A stretch of DNA of 64,000 bases from Spodoptera frugiperda (GCF_023101765.2 NC_064217.1:11939788-12003787), one strand, 5' to 3'. Shown: positions 10,501 to 22,758, counted from the first letter of the stretch. Numbers and translations are program-made. Notes: generated by a model not told the origin, from the sequence alone.

Positions 10501-13500
10501 CCTCACCTACCGCCTGACGCAGGTGCTTACCGGACATGGAAGTTTCGGTAGGTTCCTGTTTCTGATTGGGCGGGAGGAAACGCCCGGGTGTCATCACTGT
10601 GCGGACCGCCCGGAGGATACGGTGGAGCATACGGTGGCGGTGTGCCCTGCATGGGCTGAGCACCGCCGTGTCCTCAGGGATGTGGTCGGCGACGGCGACC
10701 TCTCGCGTCCGGCATTGGTTCAGACCATGGTGCGGAGCGAGGGGGACTGGGATGCCGTCTCCTCCTTCTGCGAGGCATAATGCTAGCTAAGGAGGAGGTG
10801 AGGAACATGAGAGAACGAATCTTCTCACGCCCCAGCCGTCGCGAGAGACACTCCGGGCGTCGGGGATCGCGAGACGATCTCCGGCCACCGTAAGTGCGGG
10901 TCTGCGGACGGTGAGCAAGGGTAGCTCGCCGCCCGACCAGAACCAGACCCGTGCGTGCGGCGCGTCGCGTTCCGCGCGCGCCTCAAAGAGCCATCAGACC
11001 ACCACAGATGGGGCCCAATAGGGCTGATGCTTAATCCGGAGCTGCGGACTACCTAGCGGGTTTACCGGGGCTCCGGCTTGACAAGCAGGAGAAGGAACGG
11101 GGTGGTTTTTAGTCAGTAAGAGTCTGACACTCCCTCTCGCTTTGCCCTGGCGAGAGAAGTCATTGGATGATTTTCCCCCCTGAAAAAAAAAAAAAAAAAA
11201 AGTTATTACATGGGGTTGAACCTATATTGGGCACAATTCCAGACTCCGTGCCACACATCGAATGTTTGAATAAATAGTGTGATTTCTGACGAGGTTTAAG
11301 ATGGTTTTGACCACGCGGACCAAACCGTTGTTATTGTATGTATGCGGAATGTCATTAAAATCGGCAATAAATGTGTTTTCAGGAAGTATACATCACACAA
11401 CGTCAGATCAACTAGCAATGGTATTCGCGAGTGAAACGAAACAGCGATTCGACATGACTGGAGAGTTTTGGCAAATCACCAATGCACTTACTAGAAATTA
11501 GATCAATGTTCAAAAACCTGAGGTGATCCTTTACTGACAGACAATTTTCTCCTTGCAATGAAATTGTAAGACAATAACAGTACATATTATACTGTGATAA
11601 ATAAAAGTGTAGTGTTTGTAATATTGATATAACAGCTTTTAAGTACAGCATAAAATATGAATACGATACATATACCAAAATAAAACCATTTTTGTCTGTC
11701 TGTCTGTTTGTTCTGGCTAATCTCTGAAATGGCTTGACCGATTTTGACGGGACTTTTATTGGCAGTTGATGTACTAAAGAGTAACTTAGGCTACTTTTAT
11801 TTTAGAAAATAAAGTCACAACGTCCGTAATTATGCGAGTGAAGTCTAGTTAAAACTAAAACTACTACTAAAAGCTATACGCATTATTTTCCCATTGGCAT
11901 TTAAAATGTTGTTTAGATATCCGAAATATAAAGGTAGGCAGAGAAAAATCGAAGATCGACAAAACGAAATTACATTAACACAAAATAAAACTGACCTCCA
12001 TTGATTGGTCTATACTATAGCAATAAAATTTATTTCTGTACGAAATAAAAGAACGATTTGATTAGTAGGCCGCGTAGATCTAAAAACATACGACCTAAAA
12101 ACTAGACTAGACTACAAAATGTCCCAAAGGCATTTTGTAGATAGACTAAACATGACATTGGACACTTATATGCTGTATCTCATAAGTAAATATTGAATAC
12201 AGAAAGTGACATGGACAGTTCATTTGATGAAACACACAAACACATTAATAGGTACTCTAGACTCACCCTTCCTTCAAGTTTAGTAGCAACAGAGTCACAA
12301 AGCTTGGTAGCTATGTCAGCCGCGACGTTCTTTCCAATCAGATGGTCCTGAAGTTTGTCCAGCACTGGACGCATCGACTCCTTCGTCAGAGCCTTAGACC
12401 CCACCAGCCCTGGAAGCCAGAGCATCTTCGTATTATTATTGTAGAAAAAAATAACAAACGTAGAGCAACGCTTTGTCTATTGCGCTGCGTACGCGTGAGC
12501 GTAATAAACAGAAACACTAGAGTTTGAGTTTTGAGTTATTTTTGGTCTAGCTGTTTGGACATTTTTATTTATAGTCACTCACACACATAACGTTCAGGAA
12601 AATCGTTGGGTGAAACTTTCGTGCGTCCGTACATTACCATAGAGTAAAAAGTACCTGGCCGTATAATGGAAGATGGAAATATGACAATGACAGCTCGACA
12701 ATTTCCCGCGCGTTTAAACGTCATACAAAAGGATTATTATAATCTAACTAGATTATAATTATGAAATTAATTCATAATAACTGTGGTATAGACTTAAATA
12801 AGTACGCTTAAAAATCGTAGAGGGCCATCCCGTACAAAATCAAGGAATAAAGATTTTTAGCCGTAATTTTAAGTAGTGAGCAGGCGAGGCTTAAAGATCA
12901 TTGAATTAAATAAATCTCTTCCTTTTTCCGACTTTTTCTATGAATATTTCCAACAATTTTAGGTGACCTACCTATATATCAACTATTTTAACAAAATCTC
13001 ACCCTTGAAAATGCTGAACATGCCGCCTGATTTCTTCTGCGCGGCCTGCGCGGGTCTCTCCTCTTCCTCCTCACTGCTGCTCTCGTCCGACTCCACCTCC
13101 AGGTCGCGGATAGCGCCCGCCATCTGACCCACTAGCTGTATTGCCACATATAAATAATGTAATAAATATTTTGCTGATATTGGTACCATCTTGATTGAAA
13201 TTGGATGAATTAATTTATTTTTGCAAATAGGCTACAAAAGAGCACTGTTACACGTTTAAATTACGCAAAATAAAAACTAGGTGAGGTCGCCATTTCCTAA
13301 CAGACTACTCTGAAAAGAAATGCCGAATTTTTGTACAATGATTCAAAGAGAGAATGAAACAATTAATAGAAACTTATTCTTAGTCCTTACTGAAGTGGAT
13401 TCAAATAAAAAATATTAATGTATTATTTTTTGTAGAAATGTTATCATAGATTAGAAGACAGCAATACAAAATAGATTGCCAGTCATCATAATTCTAATTA

Positions 13501-16500
13501 CTCTTATTTCTCTCCGTAAGGTAAGAACAGTATTAAATAATTCCTTAGACTGTTTATCAATTAAATGGCATCTTACGTGTTATAATGTGCTACATACATA
13601 CCTATCCCTATCGTCACGGGATTAATCCCCGTGAGGGGTATGTATGTATGTTAGACTGTTCTATTTATCAATGAATGTACCTGAGTATCAGGCGTGATCT
13701 GGTTGTCGGCGTCCTCTGGTTTATCGGTGCTGAAGTCGAGCGAGGGCAGGTCCCGTGTGCCGCCGCCCAGCTCCCACACGCGGGGCTGCTTCACGCGCTC
13801 CACCTTAGGACTCTTTGGAGATTTCCTGGTGATAACACATCAAACATTTATTATTAGATCTTATTCAAAGTTTTTTTTTATTATTAAACACGCCATATTT
13901 TAGTAAACAAGCTCACGTATCACCTGATGGTAAACACCAGAGGCGTTACAAGTGCGTTGCCTTTTCGGGGGTTATCGGGGAATCGTGGATTGGGAAGATT
14001 GGGAGGGGTAATTGGGCCTCCAGTAACCCCACTCACACAACGCAAGCGTTGTTTTACATCGGTTTTCTGTGAGGCCGTGGTATCACTCTGGTCGAGCCGA
14101 CCCATTCGTGCCGAAGCATGGCTCTCCCACACTTAAATAAACTTAGTTTAATATAGTAAATACCTCGTTCTTCGTAAATATTAGCCCTAGTTGATGTGTT
14201 TAGACCACGAGGGCAGTCATTTTTGTGTGTTAAATCAAGATAGTATATTTACACCAGTTAACTATCAGGTTGTAATAACGTCAATTGAGCGTTTTGAGAT
14301 ATTAAAAAAAATTACTGATTTTTTTTTAATGCGGCGTTTGCGTGATCATTCCCATCATCGAGTTGCTATTGGACTAGGAACTACTAAGTTCAATAAAAAT
14401 AATTCTGTGTTTATTTAATTTGAAAATTACAAAAGCGATACTCAGATACCCAAACAAAATATTGTATAGGTACAATTTAATTCAAACATCTTTAATGCCA
14501 AAGGACGAATAAGACACTACACTGACGTCACATAAGAAGTAGGTTTAATAAATAAAACAAGTTTCATACAAACAGGAAAAATGAACATTATCCTGTTTGT
14601 CACAAGACACATAATCAAATATAAGTAACTGTTCAAGTTATATGTCTCTACAGTGTACAATAATAACCAGTATTATGGGTTTGATAAACATCATTGTGCC
14701 TTTCCTACACTGTGTATTGAGTAGTAATAGAATTAGACAAATGTACAGTTAATGGTACCTACTTTCGCCAGTTACGTCAAACGTTAAATATGTACAGTAA
14801 AATATTCAAGGGTGGGTGAATAGAATACATGTTAGAACATTATTCACTCCACATCTGTATCTTTGTTTTTTCACTTGTTACTTTTGTTACAAGTTTTTGT
14901 TTTATCTTCATTTCAGAATAGATAAGTAACAAATAATCACTTAAATAGCTAACAATTTTGTTTACTAAAAATATTGAATGAGTAATAATTCATTATGTTT
15001 TACTAATTTCATAAACCCTTCAACTCTACAGTTTATGTAATAAAGTTACTTACTTGGGCAGCTCCTTCTTGCCCTTGGAGGCCAGTTTCTGCGCCATCTT
15101 GGCTCTGTTCATGGCAATCACATCATCTTCCTGGTCCGGAGACTCCTCCACCTTGCCATTGGTTAGGTTCTTAGATTCTACTATTTTTACTGAAACCAAA
15201 CATCATTATTGTCGTAATTTTTAAATATATTGAGAGTATTGTGTGTGGTAGTTTGTTAAGAAAATGTATTTTTACTAGTTTATATATAAGGTGATCAGTT
15301 ATCATATTATAAAAAGTAGATAACATGTCAGTATAAAGAAAACTATCTAAAATCTATTTCAAAGTATTCATTCCATAAATCATAATTTCATATTTCTAGC
15401 ACATATTTGCCTTGAATAAAAAATAAATCCATATTTTGTGCCACTTAGAAAGCCACAAGCAGGCCAGCTAGGAGATAAGCCAATTTACTCTAATAAGATT
15501 ACTTAGATACACAATGATAACAAGTGACAAACAACTAGTCATTCTGATTGCAAAATAATATCTTACAAGTTGTTTTTTTTTTCACAATCTAGTTGCATTA
15601 AGCAAATCAATAAGTTTTTTAAACATTGCCGACATTAGGGTTCTCTCCTGTGTCATGGGTGCGATTACAAACATACAAGTTCTCTTACATATGACACACA
15701 GACTCGAAAAAACATGTGTATCACAGAACAAGTTATTATGTGTGGGAATCAAGCCCGTTACATGTTGCGTGGCACCAAGGAGTCAGCTAGTCAATTATTT
15801 AAAGACTGGTGCAGATAGCCGTAATATAGTAGTACTCTAGTGTGTAAAATAAAAGGGAAATGAATAAAACTTACCAGATTTCTTCCCCTTATCTTCTCCC
15901 CTGCGTTCAATCATTGAAGCAACAGTCTTTTTGGACTTCTGCGAGTCTTCAAATGTTCTCATTTGTTTTGGAATCTTAGCTTGCGATTTAGCTGTAAATT
16001 AAAATTAATTCTTGTTAATATGAACAGATATTCTGTAAGAATAAGATAAATCTATTCATAATAATTATACAAGGCCTTGTTCTAAGCTGAAAATGTTAAG
16101 AATCATGCTGAAGACCAAATGAATAAATCTAGAACTTTGAGTGTGTGTCCTTGTAATATAATTGGTGGAAGATTTAATTCATATTAAATGAAGTTCAATG
16201 CATAACAATGACCTAAATAGTGCATTAGTAACATGAAACGATAAATTCTGAACCAACAAAAATAATGCTTTAGTTTTCTGCTTTATAAAAGATTGTCAAT
16301 TTTTGACAGTTTAAATAAGCTATCCTTGAACGTAAAGTTAGTACTTTTATTGTATTACTATAAATGTTTAAATTCCCTTACCCCATTTCTCACAATCCCG
16401 TAACACCTTCTCAAAAGAAGTTTTAAAGTCAAAGTCCATTATATGGTGGCCTCCTTGCAGCTCATTCTTATACTTGTCCCTAAACTCCAGGTGGACATCA

Positions 16501-17227
16501 TTGAGGAACTTATCCACATATGATAACTGCAGGATGCGCTGGTACGCCACCACAAACACCAGCTCAAACTCATTGTCGAGTTTGTATTGCAGTGATAAGG
16601 CATTATGGCTGAATGTATTGTTGCCTGAACGCTCCTGAAAAAGAAAATATTGTCTCTTTAAATAACCTTGACTCTATACTAGAATTCCCTCATGTTGTGA
16701 CTACATATATAACATTCCATCACACATTTAAATTTAATAATCCAATTACTATAATTTCAAACTTCTATAGGTTTAAGATCCTGGCCTGTGAGTAAGGATA
16801 GTATATATTATACAACATATGACAAGCTTTATTGAAGCCTATTGTACAGTAAACAAGTCTATATTTATAACATATGGTACATTCACAAGGTATGTTCTAG
16901 ATAAGGCTATAAAGACTATGATAACATTGAAAGAACGCAATATAAATAAGCCAAGGACATTATTGGAAACAGACCAAGTAAATGCGTAAAATAGAGGACC
17001 ACGTTAATTCATAACTTAAAGCTTAGCATATGTAAATCATCCAGACAGTGAATACTAATTAGATTAAGCCACAATTCACTACGGGTTTCCCAACTTGCGA
17101 AACTACTTACTTGTAATATCACACTACGAATTAAAGCGTTCACAGATGGCGAAAAAATTTCGCTTGTGCTCTGGAAACACCACAGCACTATTCCTCCTTT
17201 ACTAAAGATGCTGAATAAATCTAACAT
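7590..17227 (-). CDS. SRPRA: Signal recognition particle receptor subunit alpha, 10 exons
   Basis: Exons: 17227-17111, 16634-16382, 15991-15875, 15189-15054, 13825-13681, 13135-13003, 12409-12267, 9589-9434, 8593-8386 and 8020-7590. All have GT-AG borders and compatible phases, giving 612 residues (human about 638). The protein docks the SRP-ribosome complex at the ER membrane through paired GTPases. Residues 1 to about 130 match the longin-like SRX domain that binds the beta subunit. A charged linker follows, with an acidic serine-rich run near 270-285. The NG GTPase domain occupies the C-terminal half, with P-loop GVNGVGKST (400-408), DTFRAGA (430-436), DTAGR (495-499) and TKFD (563-566). 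It ends VVHALMK. It is transcribed head to head with Rpn2, 677 bases apart. Introns 7-9 carry several mobile elements, including a LINE. All key GTPase motifs are intact. Confidence 0.97.
8662..8860 (+). repeat. Dispersed repeat family F
   Basis: Blocks include TTTTTATCCCCGAAG, TTACGGCACGTAATGCCGCT, CAATTTCAGACTCCGTGC and a Pro/Gly-neutral tail. The same series is found at 10000-10090 continuing at 11215-11290, where a LINE splits it, and inverted at 63735-63865. It lies in intron 8 of the SRP receptor gene. Confidence 0.75.
9288..9417 (+). repeat. Dispersed repeat family A
   Basis: GGAGCTACGGACA at the start, GGTTTTTAGTCAGTAAGAGT and CTGACACCC in the middle, and a CCACCCTCAAAAAAATAATA end. 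It sits in intron 8 of the SRP receptor gene, only about 16 bases from exon 8. Confidence 0.8.
9644..9825 (+). repeat. tRNA-derived SINE
   Basis: The head contains an RNA polymerase III A-box-like GGTTAGCGCGGTGGCTGGGC, and about 45 bases later a B box, GGGTTCTATTCCC. Behind them is a body with TTGTTTCGGATCTGGGAATC and ACACAGGAGAAAAACA. The antisense strand reads GIEPATRC, the signature that puts this SINE into many false moth protein models. An inverted copy is at 15645-15795. It lies in intron 7 of the SRP receptor gene. Confidence 0.85.
10000..10090 (+). repeat. Repeat family F, 5' part (split by a LINE)
   Basis: TTTTTATCCCCGAAGGGGTA and TTACGGCACGTAATGCCGCT match the family member at 8662-8860. 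The unit breaks at 10105 and resumes at 11200, so this repeat was there before the LINE inserted into it. Confidence 0.8.
10091..10105. repeat. Target-site duplication, left copy
   Basis: AAGTTATTACATGGG is repeated at 11200-11214, directly after the poly(A) of the LINE. The first A of the right copy is shared with the poly(A) run. Confidence 0.9.
10106..10780 (+). pseudogene. C-terminal fragment of R1-type LINE ORF2
   Basis: The frame reads continuously for about 225 codons from the truncation point to the stop. It shows the end of the reverse transcriptase (ALYGAPVWAPSL), the R1-family run VMAIRIIRGYRTISGEAA, and GVLTYRLTQVLTGHGSFGR. A CCHC-type zinc knuckle follows (C-x2-C-x9-H-x4-C, beginning CHHCADRPEDT). 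The endonuclease and most of the polymerase are missing because the copy is 5'-truncated, so it cannot act by itself. In-frame codons run upstream to 10037 only by chance, through flanking DNA. Family level (R1/TRAS/SART-like) is recognised from the C-terminal domain. Confidence 0.88.
11038..11199 (+). repeat. Repeat family A unit forming the LINE 3' end
   Basis: GGAGCTGCGGACTACCTAGC begins here, after LINE 3' UTR sequence, and the unit ends in CCCCCCTG plus the poly(A) run. It is the link between the free-standing family A repeats and the LINE. Confidence 0.85.
11215..11290 (+). repeat. Repeat family F, 3' part
   Basis: CACAATTCCAGACTCCGTGC continues the family F element after the LINE, matching CACAATTTCAGACTCCGTGC at 8662-8860. 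Confidence 0.75.
11690..11845 (+). repeat. Widespread lepidopteran repeat fragment
   Basis: TGTCTGTCTGTCTGTTTGTT, then TCTGAAATGGCTTGACCGAT, TTTTGACGGGACTTTTATTG and GAGTAACTTAGGCTACTTTT. I recognise this block order from abundant moth and butterfly repeats. No family name is claimed. Confidence 0.6.
13901..14136 (+). repeat. Dispersed repeat family B, nearly full length
   Basis: It contains ATCACCTGATGGTAAACACC, GGGTAATTGGGCCTC, ACGCAAGCGTTGTTTTACAT, GAGGCCGTGGTATCACTC and ends CTCTCCCACACTTA. The copy at 36190-36464 shows the full order. It is in intron 4 of the SRP receptor gene, close to exon 5. Confidence 0.85.
15645..15795 (-). repeat. tRNA-derived SINE, inverted copy
   Basis: The reverse complement matches the SINE at 9644-9825: GGCTTGATTCCCACACATAA, a GTGATACACATG body and GACACAGGAGAGAA. 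The B box is degraded (ACGGGCTTGATTCCC), so this copy looks older. It lies in intron 3 of the SRP receptor gene. Confidence 0.75.
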
Positions 17228-17904
17228 TTTGAAGAATTATTTGAATTATTCACACAGAAAGTCACTTTACAGATGTTTCGTTCGCACGACGTAGGAATGT
17301 GTATGACAGAAAATTGACAACTCACAATCTGGTTGATTCTGAATTCTGAACGAAAATTATTTTTAAAGGTTGTCAGAATTAAACTTGAGAAATTCAGGAA
17401 TTTTGGAGAAAAACATGTACAAAATATTGAGAAAAAGTTTAACTTAAAAAAAGAGAAACTGAAAAGCCATAAAATTATTGTATTACAAAAAATATTTAAT
17501 GAAATTTTTGTTATTTTTCCTTCACTGCTATATACTAAGTTTCAAAACGCACCTTACTTTATTTGATAAAAATAAGATTTTTAATGTAAAAAAATAAAAA
17601 AACGTAATTCTATCTGTTTTTTAATTACTAGCTGTTTTAAACGATATTTTATCAACCTTAATATTTTAATTTATTTTATTTAAATATCCTGAAAATAATG
17701 AAATCCTCTCTATGACCAAACCAAACAATGAAAGAAATCTAAACAACTCATTGTCTATTAATGTCTATAGTCTATGGATAAAAGAAATTTGTCAAATCAT
17801 CGTATTATTTGTGCTCGTAGCTCGTATCAAAAATTGCCGATTAATAATCAAGAAATCGTTGCTAAAGTTTTGTGCTGGTGAATTATAAGTTAACAAACAA
17901 CAAG
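17228..17904. promoter_or_regulatory. Shared divergent promoter region, SRP receptor / Rpn2
   Basis: This 677-base gap separates the start codons of two divergently transcribed housekeeping genes, so both promoters and 5' UTRs must lie within it. I do not recognise a TATA box or a specific factor site. The short ORF at 17333-17566 is lysine- and AT-rich and looks like chance. Confidence 0.55.
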
Positions 17905-20900
17905 ATGAATATAACATCAGCGGCGGGGATTATATCCCTGCTGGATGAGCCGATGTCTGAAGTTAAAGAGTTTGCATTGAAAAGGTTGGACAATATCGTC
18001 GATGAATTTTGGCCTGAAATATCTGAATCTATTGAAAAGATTGAAATCTTGCATGAAGATAAAGTGTTCTCCCAGCATCAGCTAGCAGCTTTGGTGGCAA
18101 GTAAGGTGTATTACCACTTGGGAGCGTTTGAAGATTCATTGACGTATGCGCTGGGCGCTGGTGATTTGTTCGATGTGAATGCAAGAAATGAATATGTCGA
18201 CACAACTATTGCTAAGGCGATCGATTTCTATACCTACAAAAGGAAGGCTCTGTTCGTGGACAGCGATGCAGGAGCGATAGATCCCAGGTTAGAAGCCATC
18301 GTGAACCGAATGTTCCAACGATGCCTTGATGATGGACAGTATAGGCAGGCACTGGGGTTGGCGCTGGAAACCCGTCGCATGGACATTTTTGAGGAATCCA
18401 TCATGAAATCTGATGATGTTGCTGGTGAGTTACTTTTGTAAACAATGTTCATAATGCCTTTGTTTTCTGTAAAATTCAGTTCACAATGCCTATTTATTTT
18501 TTCTATGTTGTTGCTTGTATTGTTTACTAATCTGTTCGGTAAAAATTCATGAGTCATTGGGGGTCAATAGTGGCTACCACTGTGATATTAATACTCTGTG
18601 AGAGTAAATCATGTTTTACAAACCCTTTTCAATTGTATAGTTACAAAATTTTAACCAAAATTAAGATGATCAATTTAAGTTTTATTCAGAAAAAATATTT
18701 GTGCAACTCATTGTAATGTCATGCTCAAATTGCAAGTGTATAGTTTGTACTAATATATAAATTGTTCTTTGTACTAACTATTTCAATTTTTATTTCCAGG
18801 TATGCTTCAGTATGCTTTCACAGTTGCTATGAGCCTTCTGCAAAACAGAGGCTTCCGTAGCACTGTCCTCAGGTCCTTGGTAGGTCTCTACAGAGGTCTC
18901 AACATCCCAGACTATGTCAACATGTGCCAGTGCCTCATCTTCCTGGAAGATCCCCTCTCTGTTGCAGAAATCCTTGACAAACTAAGTCATGGACCTCAAG
19001 AGTCTGTCCTCATGGCATACCAAATTGCCTTTGACTTATACGACTCAGCCACACAACAGTTCCTTGGTAGAGTACTACAGGCTCTAAGAACTACAGCACC
19101 CATCCCCAGTGCTCTTGGTGGCAAGCCTCAACCACAAGGAGGCCCATTCCCTGAAGCAAGCATGGAGGTTGACCAACCAGCTGAAGAAGCTAAGAAACCA
19201 GAGAGGGATATAGAAAGTCTGAATGATGAAGAAAAAGAACACCAGAAACGGGTAGAAAAATTAATTTCAATTCTAGGAGGTGAAGTATCTATAGGGTTAC
19301 AACTACAATTCTTAATTAGGTCTAATCATGCCGACTTGCTTATCTTGAAAAACACAAAAGATGCAATTAGGGTGTCTATTTGTCACACTGCTACTGTTAT
19401 AGCCAATGCCTTCATGCACTCAGGAACTACCAGTGACCAGTTCTTGAGGGATAACTTAGAATGGCTTGCAAGAGCCACAAATTGGGCTAAACTGACAGTA
19501 ACAGCCTCCCTTGGAGTAATTCATAGAGGTCATGAAAATGAGTCTCTAGCTCTCATGCAATCATATTTGCCAAAGGAAGCCGGACCATCATCAGGTTACT
19601 CCGAAGGTGGTGGCCTGTATGCTTTGGGTTTAATTCATGCCAACCATGGTGCTAATATCATTGACTATCTTTTAACTCAATTAAAAGATGCTCAGAATGA
19701 GATGGTGCGACATGGTGGTTGTCTTGGCCTTGGTCTGGCTGCTATGGGTACACACAGACAAGATGTCTATGAACAACTCAAGTTCAATTTGTATCAAGAT
19801 GATGCAGTCACAGGTGAAGCAGCTGGTATAGCCATGGGAATGGTCATGTTGGGTTCCAGGCATGCTGCAGCCATTGAAGATATGGTTGCCTATGCTCAAG
19901 AAACTCAGCATGAGAAAATATTGAGAGGATTGGCTGTCGGTATAGCTTTCACGATGTACGGGCGTCTTGAGGAGGCTGATGCCCTTGTACAACAGTTGCT
20001 GAGAGACAAAGATCCTCTACTGCGTCGCGCTGGTTGTTACACTATCGCTACTGCTTACTGCGGCACTGGAAACAATGACTCCATCCGTACGCTCCTTCAC
20101 GTAGCCGTTTCTGACGTAAATGATGACGTACGTCGCGCTGCCGTCACGGCTCTCGGCTTCCTCCTGTTTAGAACACCTGAGCAATGCCCATCAGTTGTAT
20201 CTCTGTTAGCTGAATCATACAATCCTCACGTCCGTTATGGCGCGGCCATGGCTTTGGGTATAGCTTGCGCCGGAACTGGCAACCGTGAGGCTATTGGCCT
20301 ATTGGAGCCTATGGTAAAGTTTGACCCCGTCAACTTTGTGAGGCAAGGCGCCTTAATCGCTTCTGCTATGATTCTTATTCAACAAACTGAAGCCCTATGT
20401 CCAAAAGTCACATACTTCCGTCAACTTTACGCACAAGTTATCTCCAACAAACATGAAGATGTGATGGCTAAATTCGGAGCTATCTTGGCTCAAGGCATAA
20501 TCGATGCTGGTGGCCGCAATGTAACGGTATCTCTGCAAAACAGGACTGGTCACATGAACATGCTTGCTGTGGTTGGCATGTTAGTCTTCACCCAGTATTG
20601 GTACTGGTTCCCTCTGGCTCACTGCCTATCCTTAGCTTTCACCCCCACTTGTCTGATTGCTCTCAACTCGGATTTGAAGATGCCCCAGATGGACTTTAAG
20701 TCAAACTCAAAACCTTCTCTATATGCTTACCCGGCTCCTTTGGAAGAAAAGAAACGAGAGGAAAGAGAAAGAGTTACCACTGCTGTCTTGAGTATTGCCG
20801 CAGCAAAAGCTCGCAGGCGAGCTCACGGAACTGAAGGCTCTGCAAGCAGCATGACTTCTTCCTCGACGTCTAAAATGGATGTTGATGAAGAAGAGAAGAA

Positions 20901-21285
20901 GCCATCAAAATCACCAAATCCTAACATAACTGTCCATGGAAAATCGGACAAGGATGCTGCTGCTGCTGGCTCCTCCAAGGAAGTCAAGAAAGAAGAGAAG
21001 GAAGGTGAAGAAAAGGAGACAAAGGAAAAGAAAGAGCCAGAGCCAACCTTTGAAATCTTGAACAACCCTGCGAGGGTAATGAGGCAGCAACTAAAGAACC
21101 TGACTCCAGTAGAGGGTACTGGGTTTACCCCATTGAAAGATGTTACTATTGGAGGTATTGTCATGTTAAACCACTCTGGTGATGGAGAACAGGTTCTGGT
21201 CGAGCCTGTGGCCGCGTTTGGCCCAAAGACGGAAGAAGAAAAGGAGCCAGAGCCCCCAGAACCATTTGAGTACTTGGATGATTGA
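17905..21285 (+). CDS. Rpn2: 26S proteasome regulatory subunit Rpn2/PSMD1, 2 exons
   Basis: Exons 17905-18424 and 18800-21285 join in phase 1 to give 1001 residues (human 953). This is the large scaffold of the 19S base, holding Rpn1-like PC repeats that bind Rpn13 and organise the lid. The start is the ATG of MNITSAAGIISLL, the conserved family start. An in-frame ATG at 17872 would add 11 residues and is less likely. Strong signatures are ALVASKVYYHLGAFE, RDNLEWLARATNWAK and GGGLYALGLIHANHG, and PC repeats run from about residue 440 to 700. A lysine- and glutamate-rich insert at about 866-925 precedes the conserved C-terminal domain, which ends in an acidic tail (FEYLDD). The gene has only one intron of 375 bases and an AATAAA at 21437. 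Confidence 0.98.
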
Positions 21286-21436
21286 TATTGTCTCTTCAGC
21301 TAATTCATCTCACGATGATGCTCTATAGTAATAGGACGATAATTAAACATTTCAATATATTGAACAAGTTATGATCTAGATTAAAATGTTGAAGTACATG
21401 ATTACTACTAACAGGAAATTATTATTGTGTTTCACG

Positions 21437-21442
21437 AATAAA
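21437..21442 (+). terminator. Rpn2 poly(A) signal
   Basis: AATAAA about 150 bases after the Rpn2 stop codon. Confidence 0.7.
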
Positions 21443-22758
21443 TAAATGTACCTAATTAAATAATTTGTTTTTTATTTTTATAAGATTAGTAAACATCTAC
21501 ACTTCGGAGATAGGACAATGCCCCATCTCTTTGTTCTCATTAATGTTGCATGATTACGAGTCATTGAATGACGTTGGACGTTGAAAAAGGCCAATGTCGT
21601 GGTTCCCAGTCTTGAGGAGCAAGTAGCTTTAGGGTCATCAAGCATTTTTGATTTTATTTAATAATTAGCTCTTTAGTTTGGGATTGTACAATGATCTGTG
21701 CATGATTAATAAATATTAAAAAGTAAAAAATAAGAAAAGGTGTTGCAAGGAATGACATGTAATAAGGAATGGTATGTAATAACAAAAACAAGTTCATTTC
21801 TTTTGCAGCTTTGCAAACAGGTTTAGTACTTAAACCATAAAGAGAGGGCAAAAAGCATTTGTTCTCCCCCTTCTTGCAAAATATGAAACAGAGGGGGTCT
21901 GCGCATTGCGTATACTGAGCATCCTATTCTCTGTCTACGGCGCAGACTTCTTTGTCAGGGAATAATAATAGCATGTATAAATAGGCAGATGGACTGTTTT
22001 TCCCAGCAGAAATAATAGGTACCTATGGTCTATATTCATGAAACTAATGTTTAAGAAGCTTATAACATTGAAAATGACCTACACTAAATATATAAATGAT
22101 GTTTATTAGTACGAGCTAGACAATAATAACTTGAAAGTGGCCGGTAAATTTTTCACTACTAAAAATGTTATAGATGATTCACGATTACTTTTAGTATAAA
22201 ATAATGCGCTAGTATCATAGACTATACATTATATACTGCTAGTATCAATATTACTATAGTGAACTATAGTCGCGCTGTAGGGATTGCAATGTGAGCGACT
22301 TTGGTGCCCTATGCATTTATTTTTATGATTATATAGAGTGGCCACCCTGTATAGACAAGCTATTTTATGGTCGATAACCATGGACTAAATTGTGAGCCGT
22401 GTGGGATTTTTTTATATTTATAGTGTGTGAGGTTGTCTCATTGTTAACGTAGCGTTCCATCACTATTTGTATTCTTTTATCGTTTTAAAGCATAATCACC
22501 TTGTTAGTTGTAAGTCGTGGTAAACCATGCTATATATTGTGAATTATTTTATCTGGTTCATTTAATTGTGACATTGACAGACATCTTTCATTACTGTCAA
22601 TTTGTGTCGGTCATTTTTCAATTTATATTTTGAGAATTCAGGGTCAGGTTATAAATTAGATTAGACTAAAAACGTGGTGTATTTCTGGCCGTACGATTGT
22701 GTACCAGCTATAACGCTACATCTGATTTAATTGCAATATACAACTGCAATCGACAAAC
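21443..22758. other. Intergenic spacer between Rpn2 and C1D
   Basis: No coding frame is supported here. The last 200 bases before the C1D start presumably hold its promoter and 5' UTR; I identified no motif. Confidence 0.55.

Larger units (their letters stand above)
10106..11199 (+). mobile_element. 5'-truncated R1-clade non-LTR retrotransposon
   Basis: The insertion begins inside the reverse transcriptase ORF, continues through the stop at 10778-10780 and a roughly 400-base GC-rich 3' UTR, and ends in a run of A at 11182-11199. A 15-base direct repeat brackets it. The last about 150 bases (11038 onward) are a copy of repeat family A. It is inserted in intron 7 of the SRP receptor gene, antisense to it, and inside an older family F repeat. 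The intact reading frame, clean poly(A) and exact duplication indicate a young insertion. Confidence 0.92.

Noticed and set aside
11412..11678. 88-codon minus-strand ORF in an SRP receptor intron
   Set aside because: It has no splice borders or homology and lies among repeat sequence next to the LINE insertion.
13598..13660. Palindrome-like ACATACATACCTATCCC ... GGGGTATGTATGTATG
   Set aside because: The inverted arms are imperfect and AT/simple-repeat based, with CACGGGATTAATCCCCGTG at the centre. It is probably the end of a common repeat and too degraded to call an element.
15655..15840. 61-codon plus-strand ORF
   Set aside because: It lies in the inverted SINE copy, with the same kind of antisense-SINE peptide.
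17333..17566. 77-codon ORF between SRP receptor and Rpn2
   Set aside because: It is Lys/Phe/Ile-rich because of base composition, has no family resemblance, and lies in the presumed shared promoter.
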